A DNA stretch of 64,000 nucleotides from positions 186,001 through 250,000 of the forward strand of contig VCMS01000066.1 in the NCBI GenBank assembly GCA_022539475.1, given 5' to 3'. Shown here one piece after another: positions 55,378 to 64,000 of the stretch (its first letter is position 1; each line of letters opens with the position of its first letter). The notes below the pieces were generated by a model that was not told where the DNA came from, ran no database searches, and worked only from the letters and a program-made list of their open reading frames with translations. This DNA is from Gracilaria domingensis. Lineage: Eukaryota > Rhodophyta > Florideophyceae > Gracilariales > Gracilariaceae. Position numbers and translations under genes: made by a program.

Positions 55378-56007
55378 ATGGAGATCAATGAAGCAAACGA
55401 AGTTCTAAAGTCTTTTTCTATTATCGCCCATACCAAAGTACGGCTATCAATTTGTGTGTTGTGTCAAACCGGATTGGGAAGACAGGAAGAACACATTGTT
55501 CACCATTTTCGAAAAGAACCCCACAAACTTGGGACAGAGACTTGTCGTCGCATAAGTGAGGCTCTCAAAACAGTTTGGTGTGACGTTTTTGATGAAAATC
55601 TTCAAAGCTTGTACTTGCAAACTAAACCGCCGCGGACGTCGAGGAGATTATTACCAAAGCTAGAAGGATTACCAGAAATTGATCTCTTCGGTTGTGACCA
55701 GTGTCCTTATTTTACTCCCTCTAAACAAAATGTACGAAGTCATATACGGTCAAATCACCCCGAAACATCCAACAATTTGATTTGCAACATTAAGGGGGCA
55801 TCTTTCAAAGGTCAAACGTTTTTCAAAAAATGTGACTTAAGATTATACTACCCTACAAGTAATAATGGAGAAAGTAACAGTTGTGAAATAAGTCTGGATC
55901 ACACTGTACCCCCTGCCGCAAATTGTGAAACGGAACTAGAAATGGCCCAGTTTGTAACTATAACCCGTTTCGACAAAAAGTTACGAAATATGGGCATAAC
56001 CTACTAA
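55378..56007 (+). CDS. N-terminal zinc-finger half of a recombinase-helicase-family protein, 209 aa, truncated
   Basis: The ATG at 55378 opens a frame with an ICVLCQTGL and HHFRKEPH module, a linker region, then LEGLPEIDLFGCDQCPYFTP and VRSHIRSNHP. This is the layout of the paired degenerate C2H2 region (DUF3505-like in fungi) that starts the large protein at 61755. The rest of that protein (recombinase-like and helicase parts) is missing after 56007. The orientation is convergent with the full-length gene. Either a truncated second copy or a separate short relative. Confidence 0.55.
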   Translation: MEINEANEVLKSFSIIAHTKVRLSICVLCQTGLGRQEEHIVHHFRKEPHKLGTETCRRISEALKTVWCDVFDENLQSLYLQTKPPRTSRRLLPKLEGLPEIDLFGCDQCPYFTPSKQNVRSHIRSNHPETSNNLICNIKGASFKGQTFFKKCDLRLYYPTSNNGESNSCEISLDHTVPPAANCETELEMAQFVTITRFDKKLRNMGITY

Positions 56008-56684
56008 TATCTTCGTTATGGAATCAATGATTTTAGATGCGTTTGGCCATGTAAGGGAATCAATGGACACTTACGCCGGGCTTTGATTCCAGGCAGTATA
56101 GAGCGAATGTTTGATTTTAACCTACTGTACGGATGCTGTTTGAATCAAAAGAAATTTCCAATTTTTTGGTCCTGTAAGTAGGGGCCACGGCGCTCCGGTT
56201 GATTTGGCTGGAATCAATGATTAATGATTCAGAGCTCCAGAACCATTGAATGTGAGCTCTCCCGTTATTTCTTCGCCTTGAAATCGCACAAGCGTTTACG
56301 CTATGGAATCAAATATAATGTAGGGGCTTTGAATCGGTGGCAGAACCGGTGGTTGCCTCTTACGTTCAGCTGACAAGCCAGAATCATGTTACAAGTAGTG
56401 CAATCCATGATTGTTAGTGTCAAGAACTTACGTTACTTTAATATTTGACGGAGGATGCCGAAAGCAGTTCAAGCTACCTATATGACATAAACTACAAAGT
56501 AAATGTTTAGCCACTTTTGCTGCTGCCTTGGTGAACTATGTCGCTTTGCCATGTGTGGCAACCACTCTGAATCTTTATTGCAATGATTTTTTGCTATTTG
56601 TCGACGATCATGTCGAAACACTCCAGTCAACTGAGCTGGGACATTGTCTGAGACCAAAGCCATTTCCCCACAGCTGTCTTTCAG
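56008..56684. other. Interval with recurring GAATCAATGATT-like words
   Basis: Variants such as GGAATCAATGATT (56022, 56209), GAATCAATGG (56058) and AATCCATGATT (56403) recur irregularly. No gene is supported. Confidence 0.3.
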
Positions 56685-56707
56685 AATGGAGGAAAGTTTC
56701 CTCCATT
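56685..56707. repeat. Palindrome at the left edge of the recombinase-helicase unit
   Basis: AATGGAGGAAA, one G, then TTTCCTCCATT: perfect 11-bp arms. The same core occurs at 62420-62450 on the other side of the gene. Confidence 0.85.
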
Positions 56708-56936
56708 TCAAAATGATCATTAATCACAAGGATGCTCTCTTGATCTTTGTTACACTTGGCCTTGACTTTGCATTATGTTTCCGTTAATACTCAATCGCAT
56801 TTGGAACGAACCGTTGTCCACCAAGAACTGAGAATGAGCAGATTTGGGGTGTCACTCGTTTTCCTACTCATCCACTGTGCCATAAACAAGTCTTCTTGGG
56901 AAGATGGAGTGTTCCACTCAGGTTTTCAATCGACCC

Positions 56937-59900
56937 CTAACGCTGCGCAGTCAGGTCATCGAAAAGATCTTCTACCACCTTTTTTCTCAATGCTTTGCTT
57001 TTGCGCCAGAGACACCATCCTAGAGTTCGCAGAATCTCAAGCTTACAAGAATTCTCGAAACCCATTTCCTCCGAATGTACCCTGTGACCCTTACTGTAGC
57101 CCATTCCACACCGAAAACATGTTCCGTTTGCAGGCTTCATCTTGTTCGGACATGATCTACATCCGTGATCAGCCGAGTGGCATTGAAAGCAACGACGAGC
57201 CTTCCAGGAACAGTAAGAATGGTCGACTAGACGGACATACTTTCCAGTAGATATGAAGCAGGGGAGGCACATCATATCAAACTCTGTGGCAATTGATACA
57301 CACTGCATGATGTTGTGGGACAATGACATTGCAATGGCACTTGGTTGAGAAACGATCTCAGAGATACGTGCGCTCTGAGATTCTGATAGAATCACAATAG
57401 GAAGTGGTAGCTTCTCAAGACTTCTCTCAACTTTCTTCGAAGCCTCCATAGATGAACAAAAATATGGAGAGTGTTTTTCTTGTGACAGGTCTGCGTTGCA
57501 GAGTTTCAGACATACAACACAGTTGCGAGAAAGACCATCAAACATGCACATTCCAGGTGACGTTCCATCCATTAAACCATAAAGCCAGTTCTTTCTGCAG
57601 AGTGTGGTGTTCTCCATCCAGTTTCTCATATCCAACCATTCTACTAGATTCCGATGACTTTCTTGCGAACGTGTTTCCTCATCAATCTTTTGCAGTTGAC
57701 CTTGAAAACGATCCGCCAAAAGAGGGGAGTAAAGCACAATACAACGACCCTGTTGTCCATCTTTCCCAGCCCTGCCTGCCTCCTGAGCGTAGTCTTTCAA
57801 GGAGGTCGAACCACCGACATGCAATCATTACTGATCTAGAAGAGTGTTCTTGGGTTCGTGCCCATTTGGGGGTGCGCCAAACTTCATACATTTTTTCTGT
57901 AGTTCTCGAATCCATTGCAGCGTGGTATTGAAGTACACTAACCTTTAAATCAAGGTTTGAATCTGCATCTGTGATAGAAGAGAATACATCGAGGTACGAT
58001 GTACTCAACACATCTGCGTACTGCTCCACATTCTTCCTCTGCATAACATATACGAGAACCCGGAAAAATGGCATGGCCTCACCGTCAGTTCCATAGGCCA
58101 GCATTTCAGAACGGGAAATTTTTTCCAGTTCTTGTTTCAGTGTATACACGGTAGCCTGTAACATTTCTTGCTGAGCGTCCGTATATCTTCCACCAGATGA
58201 TCGCCCGATGTTTGATGTTCCCAAGTCTTTGCGGAACACTGAAAACTCCAAATTCTTTCGTACCGTTGGCATAGAGAATAACGTAGCCCGACGTTCCCCA
58301 TGAACGGCAACGATATCGTTTCTTTCGGATGGCGGCACTGTTGCACTTAGAAAAACTTTAGGAATACTGGACGGAATCCTGGCTAGAGCGTAACGTATAT
58401 CTCGAAGAGCTTGACGGAAGTTGAACCACATGCTGGTGAGATGAGCTTCATCTATAACAATCCGTGCCAGTGAGGCTGATTCCAAAAGTTGGGAGATCAG
58501 TTGCGTAAACGAATCTCCTCTCAGCTTCTCTGGTGTCAGTATGTAAAGATCTGCTTGATCAGGGGTGGGAATATTCGTGCAGGTTGAAATATGAAGAGTT
58601 GCAGCCCTTAATTCGAACGCCCGCACCAAGGAGACCAGAGGAACTATGATGATGGTTGAGAGAGAACCATGAGCCATGAAAACTGGTAGTAAAATGCAGA
58701 GAGACTTCCCAGCTCCGGTTGGCATCACGGCAAAAACGTTTTCTCTTCTTTCGGTCACGGCGGCAGTGACGTTGTATTGCGTTTGAGATTTGAACTTTGA
58801 ACCAGGGTCCTTCATCATTCTTCGCAGTTCTCCCAATAGGAACGGCAATATATGTTCGTACTTATTGGGGTCCTCTTCAATTAATGTGGTACCGACTGAG
58901 CAATGTTGCTTATCAGCGACGAGGAAGTTGGATCCTCCTCGAAGAACACGACCGTAGTCAAAACTGTTTTGGCTCTGCAGCACACCCATTTCATTTTGGC
59001 TTCGTTTAAGGCTAACATCTTCAGCAGAGCGACCTTGATTTCCATCATGGAAATTTAGGACCGTCTCGTGCTTGCTGTGGGAAAGTTTGGGTTTCTTCAG
59101 GACGGTAAGGTCATCAGTGCATAGGTTAGTCTTACGACCGACCAATAGTCCTAGAAGTTCATGCCACTTGTTTGAAAACTGGCGGTATGTGTAGATTTTG
59201 AAGTTGTGCATGTCATAAAGCTCTTCCCGTGTTCGTGCATAAGCTCTCTCCGCAACTTCGAAGCTATGACCGGCTTGTTCGTGTCCAATAGAGCAAGACT
59301 GTTTTCGAATCTCTTCAATAAGACTTTGAGCTTTACCCTCCGCCACTAAAGGAACCATACCGACGTTATACCCGCGATAGTCATTGAATTTGAATTCAAT
59401 GTCTTTGAAGAAGAGCTCCTTCGAAATAGCAGACCGTATCTGAGCCTCTTGGGTCGGCACGCCATTATTGACAAACAATCGCGTCCAATGAAAAGCGGCA
59501 GCATCTCTTCCGTGAAACAGTCCCACCAGCGATGTCTCCAAAGGTCTTATAAGCATTAGATACTTTATGACTAGGTCACTGGTCGTCTGATCTGGAAATC
59601 GTGGAATCGGACGAGCAAATCCTTTCACGTTTCTGTTTTTCGACCATCTGGTGATGATCATTATCCGTCCCTGAGATATGAAGATGTTCCGCATGCCATA
59701 TGTATCATTCTTTAAGTGCAACGTCGACACCTCCGTTGCTCGAGCTGGAGATCCCGAAGAAATGTGAATACAGAATAAAAGCTGTCGCTGGAGCTCCTGA
59801 CAACGATTGAGCCACTCGATCGTGACTGATTTACGCATCTTTGATCCGAAGAGAGTGACGATATCTTCATTTGGAGCAGAACCGTTTACCTCCTTCGAAG

Positions 59901-61755
59901 TACCAGGGACATGAAGGAAGCGTAGAACATGTGCAATATTTTTCTTCATCCAAAGACGTTCTCTTTGGTACGAAAGAAAAGAAAAACCGATAGAATTTTC
60001 ACTCAGATTATCGTGTAGGGATTCGATCTGACTCTGAAATCCATCGGGCATTCCATTGCCAAACAAGAGCTTCGAAAACAGGTCCTCAATTTTCCTATGA
60101 GACTTAGAAACCTTTCTTCCAACATCTTTGAGAGACAAATGAGTATCCCTGACGATTCCACAATATGAATGATGTAGGCATGCCTCAAATGATACATCAA
60201 TATCTTCTTGATAGAGAAGACCCATAGAGCAATCGAGCATGCTCCTGACATAGGACGCGACTGTGTTTTGATTGACCATAACAGCATCCTTAATCTTGGT
60301 GAATCGAGCCTCATATATCGCGTCATCACAAGGGTTTGCCTGCAACATTTGGTTGGTAACATGAACCTCGACAATCGCGCAGCAGCTTATAGCGTACTGA
60401 AGAGCTGCAAGCGGTTTTGTTATTTCCCATGCTTCGTGGAATCTGTACCTTTCTCCACCATCATCCTTCACACATCTACACGAAAAGAATGTCTTCACGT
60501 CCATACGAGCTGTAGAGTGACACAAAGGCCAATGTTTCAGAAGAGTGGATTTGAAAAGCTCATGTAGGGGCTTCAACCTTTCGCAATCACTCTTTTTCGT
60601 ACTAGGAAGTATGATAGAGACTTTTTTGGATGAACACAATGCCATATATTCCTTAAGCACCGCAAGAGTTCCCTGATCCACGATGTCAGGCCGAAGTTGA
60701 AGTGCACGGCAAAGGAAAAGTATGAAACGGCAAAGCTCTGTGGCGTACTGCTTTCTGTTTTTCTCAGTAAAGGTGCGGAATTGATCACGACGTTCCCCTT
60801 TCGATCTCAAATTGCACCTAATAAGGACTGAGTGCGGAATATCGAGAGTGAGCTTTGGTATGGTCTCCAAATAATTATTGACGTCCGCAGAGATGCAGTG
60901 GAAGGGTGGATCGCTCTGTCCGATCGACGCAAGTGATTGAGCCATATTCATTGATATACTACGTGCCTTCAGAACATCGTCAACTCTTGATATAGACACA
61001 AAAGTTGATTTGAGCTTATCTTGAACGTTCACTCCTTCTTCGTTACTGTAGAAACCGTTCAACATTTTTTCGATTTCAGATGAAGCCATTGATACACGAG
61101 CATCTTCGCCTTGAGTTGAGTTCGAATTATCTGCACTGGTATCGTCATGATCTGAAGAGTTCCTGACTTCGTTACGAGTATTTTGTACCAAAATGTCGAT
61201 AGTGGAGACGACAGTGAGCTCACCTATCGGTTTGTTCATCGATACAGAGAAGTACCGCCGGAGTCTCCCAGTGGAGAAAATCGTTTGCACTTTCACCTCC
61301 TTGTGTTCAGCAATGCCTCCATTTGATCCTCTGAAAAGCGTAACATTGTGTGCTTTGCGCAGATGAACCGCAAGTGGCTTCTTATCCGTGTACCAAGAAA
61401 GACACCTGTCGCATTGAAAGCCATTGCAGACATCCAGGCCAAGAAGGGGATCCAAAGTGGGTGGGGAAGGCTCATCCAGTTTTTGAGGTGCTGCGAGGTA
61501 CGAGGGCCAAAGAGGTGAGCAGACCATGGCTGACGTCATCTCCTTCTTACCAGCGAAAACAGCTTCGGAAGCATCACGAGACTGGCTTGCACTGATGCAG
61601 TGCTTTTGGGTTAGGTGTGTTTCCAATGCTCGTTGAGAAGAAATTCCACACTTGCACTCAATACAGATCGGAAGCATTCCAATCGTGTTGACTCCGATTG
61701 ATATTGGTCCACGGTCACCAGACAGTGACGATGGAACGACAGCAACGGTTGGCAT
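56937..61755 (-). CDS. Zinc-finger / tyrosine-recombinase-like / RecQ-like helicase protein, frame broken in the helicase
   Basis: First ATG at 61755; 1357 codons run to 57682, and an overlapping frame (57824-56937) carries the helicase end. Order: two degenerate C2H2 modules (CIECKCGI near residue 32, CDRCLSWY near 115); a tyrosine-recombinase-like core with SGSPARATEVSTL (box I Arg, near 670), a TRWSKN turn and GHEQAGHSFEVAERAYAR (His and Tyr, near 830); then a superfamily 2 helicase, MPTGAGKSL (motif I), VIDEAHLTSMW (II), FLSATVPP (III), YAQEAGRAGKDGQQG (VI) and a Cys-rich tail. This matches the fungal PARG-type RecQ family. At the frame change near 57.83 kb motif V is absent, so the gene looks damaged. 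Recombinase function is inferred. Confidence 0.8.
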
Positions 61756-61827
61756 AGCGTTGGAATAACAGCACGAGAATGAAAATAAATGTAGCGAAAC
61801 GTGAAGGTGACCCTGACGCCTAATCAA

Positions 61828-62419
61828 GAGATCAGGTCATCGTACTGAAACCTAGAGGTGTATCACATGCGTCAACACGGGAATCATGGGCCACAGTGTA
61901 TCATAACTTTGGCGGGAGATAATTTCCGCGGGAGAACATCAACAGGTAAGGCGCAGTCGTATCCCCATTACTTCCAGCTCCCAATGTCCAAATAAAATTG
62001 GATGGAATATATATGCCGAAAATATAAATAATACACAGTCATAATTAACACAGAAGTGTGTATGGAGGGATGATAACCACATATATAGGCGAGGGCTTTC
62101 TGATCTTCCGCTGATCCTGATATCATTGTAGCCGAACGCGATGAAAGGAGCAAAAACCAAGTAATCTAATATGGTCAATGATCTGAAATAGTTGAAATAA
62201 AAACGAAGGCGTTGATTATGTGTCCATTTGCCCAGTAATGACGTCATCTATCCATGCGGAAAAATTAAGAGACAATTTTGAAAATGAATAAATTATCTTC
62301 AATGATACAGATTCCCTGGTGCCATTTCGGGATGGAGAATATATCCATAACTCTTCGATTAAAATGTACCCTTGCGCGCTGTGAATTTTGCAACATTATT
62401 GCGAAATTAAGCTTGTTGT
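61828..62419. other. Gene-free interval upstream of the recombinase-helicase gene
   Basis: AT-rich, with no supported frame. It would hold the promoter and the right arm of the presumed element. Confidence 0.4.
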
Positions 62420-62450
62420 CCAAAATGGAGGAATGTTTCCTCCATTTTGG
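62420..62450. repeat. Palindrome at the right edge of the recombinase-helicase unit
   Basis: CCAAAATGGAGGAA, three bases, then TTCCTCCATTTTGG: perfect 14-bp arms. It shares the core ATGGAGGAA/TTCCTCCAT with 56685-56707, 5.7 kb away. Confidence 0.88.
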
Positions 62451-62600
62451 AACAGGGAGCAAACTCGATATGAGGGCACATCGGAAACAGATAGGGTAGA
62501 ATTGAACGCTGTAGCTTGACGCTGAAGAGAATCAGACCTGAGATAATATGAAATGGGCGCAAAGTTCTCAAGAAAAATACTTCATTTACCACAGTTTCCA

Positions 62601-63971
62601 TTAACTGGGTCTTCTCATCTTCCTCGCCTGGTCAATAAGACGTTTGGCTTTTTCCATACATTCCAGCCACTCCTTCTGAATGCCTTCAACATCACTCTCC
62701 TTGATCAGTAGCACTCCTTCTACAACGGTTGATGGTACGTCGAAATCCGTGTTAATGTGTTCGGTAGTCGGTTGTACCGCTGTAGTTGTCACCGATGAAT
62801 GTGGTTCTTTTGATGGTCGCAGGGCATTACCCATATCGCTCGTGGCTCTCGAGGTCTCCATAATTCGACGTTGGGCGTCTTTGATATGGCGCTCGATAAT
62901 TGGAGTAAGATCGGAGATCGATTGAATGATGTCATTAGTTTCCGTCCGTGAGTGTGCTGCGCTACGGATTTTGGGGTCTTCCATTACTGTCTTCATGATA
63001 TCGTTCTGATACAGGCTGTCAATTCCTGTTCGGATAGAAAAATTAACCAGGGCCTGTACCACGCTACTCTGATTCACCTTTGAAGACCGTCGTAAACTGC
63101 CCGCATTCTCCTCTGTCGTTTTTAGCTGAGGCAAGGCTGAAGAACCATCATGTGCAAACAAGTGCTTTGTCCCTGAATCTGTGCTTTGGGCGTCGTGCTC
63201 TACAGCGGGCCTGACCATCTCAGATGTGCCTAATTTCTGTTTCGGTTCAGTATTTCTGGTTTTGCTTCTTGTGCAGCTGGAAGGATAATCCTTCGCCGTG
63301 TTCTTCTGATCTTCATATCTGCCGCCTGCCAGCTGTGCGTCCTCCCGTGCAGTCTCAATTGCACTGTGCTCAAAGGTATCATCATCCCACAGAAAGACGC
63401 TACTTTGGACCGTTTGAAAGCCACCTCTCGTTTACTTGAAGTGCATTACCCGCATTCGGCTTTGTATTACGTGAGAGTAGCGAGTAAAAGAGTAGTTTTC
63501 GTACGAATCAGTAAGAGAATGTCTCCGTTGCGTTGCATTTGCAATGCGGAATAGCTGCATGTTCCGCAAAACAAGCGAGGCATGGTATGTTGCAAAAAAA
63601 CCACACTCCGCTCCTCTCTGGAGCTTTCTCCGATGCTCGTGAACCGTCATGTTTACGAGCAGATCTTCCTCAGTTAGAGTAGGTCCGGGTTTTGCACAGC
63701 ACAAGTATCGAACGAGATACTTCGTTAACTTCGAGTGTGGAGAATTAGCTTTGTCAATACTGGCGAAGACTAGGCATCTTGCCAGCTTTGATTTCATTTG
63801 TAAAGACGACTTTTCAAAGTCAGAATTGTTCTGCAAGTGCTCCAAGAGAGTTGGGAGATCGAATAATACGGCCAATGTCCAATGGCTACGTCCACACATG
63901 AATATGAACGTTACTTTTGATCTCCAGACAAGTTCATGTTTGTTGGTTCTCGATAGAGGATGCGTACGCAC
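62601..63971 (-). CDS. Ulp1/SENP-like C48 cysteine protease with a C-terminal extension, one in-frame stop, partial
   Basis: The frame enters from the right edge, so the start is not seen. The catalytic triad layout of C48 peptidases is visible: SHWTLAVLFDL (His), VFASIDKANS (Asp) and LQRGAECGFFATYH (oxyanion Gln and Cys). A TAA at 63432-63434 interrupts the frame after MHFK; the same frame then stays open to 62601 and adds a hydrophilic, partly helical region (EWLECMEKAKRLIDQARK). Either two ORFs, a nonsense change or an unseen intron. C48 proteases cleave SUMO-like modifiers, and also occur in several DNA transposon groups. It lies outside the palindrome at 62450. Confidence 0.62.
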
Positions 63972-64000
63972 TCTTACCTCTCTGCTGGAGAACGAATCAC

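Noticed and set aside
44575-63434. Single in-frame stops in the pogo, HORMA and Ulp1-like frames, suggesting an altered genetic code or read-through
   Set aside because: TAA, TAG and TGA all end other good frames at sensible places here; three isolated stops are better explained by decay, polymorphism or sequence error.

Overview
The window looks like nuclear DNA of an intron-poor eukaryote whose genes are swamped by transposable elements. Where introns can be placed by restoring a protein domain or joining two frames, they are short (about 50-110 bp), start with GTAAGT/GTACGT-type donors and often carry a CTAAC branch site. Chromodomain Ty3 elements, Ty1/copia elements, a pogo-type transposon and a fungal-type tyrosine recombinase/RecQ-like protein sit beside scattered single-copy genes. 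A red alga (Florideophyceae) fits this best, but that is inference; no marker gene proves it. Nothing bacterial, organellar or ribosomal was seen.

Layout. 1-16.9 kb: a broken chromodomain Ty3 element on the minus strand (5' LTR edge at 9696, chromodomain at 870-1103), two small ORFs near 12.4-13.0 kb, and the 3' end of a second, diverged Ty3-like element. 16904-17004 is an assembly gap. 17.0-27.0 kb: a pile-up of Ty1/copia pieces in alternating orientation, containing a near-identical duplicated block of about 3.5 kb. 27.0-30.0 kb: tandem repeats (about 350 bp, then a 189-bp satellite) and an AT-rich block full of TGCAATAT-type motifs. 31-49 kb is the gene-bearing core: a U1/JAZ-like zinc-finger ORF, a Glu-Pro/Ser-rich ORF, a degenerate aminoglycoside-phosphotransferase-like protein, a spliced C2H2 gene, a centromeric histone H3 (CenH3/CENP-A-like) gene, an extended-PHD protein with a Mis18/Yippee-like C-terminal domain overlapping it tail to tail, a transportin N-terminal fragment, a Bet1/Sft1-like SNARE, a pogo transposon and a HORMA-domain (Hop1/HORMAD-type) gene. 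49-64 kb: a decayed Harbinger-like transposase, a second array of the same satellite family (171-bp period, then inverted 190-bp units), an unknown two-exon gene, and a large zinc-finger/tyrosine-recombinase-like/RecQ-like helicase gene bracketed by two related palindromes, followed by a Ulp1-like protease ORF at the right edge.

How the genes may work together: CenH3, the PHD-Mis18-like protein and the HORMA protein belong to centromere identity and meiotic chromosome biology. The first two share overlapping 3' ends. Nucleosome-length satellite arrays of one family lie about 10 kb to the left and 12 kb to the right of them. Whether this is a functional cluster, a pericentromeric neighbourhood or chance cannot be decided from sequence alone. 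The other strong candidate for something unusual is the recombinase-helicase unit and its flanking palindromes at 56.7-62.4 kb.
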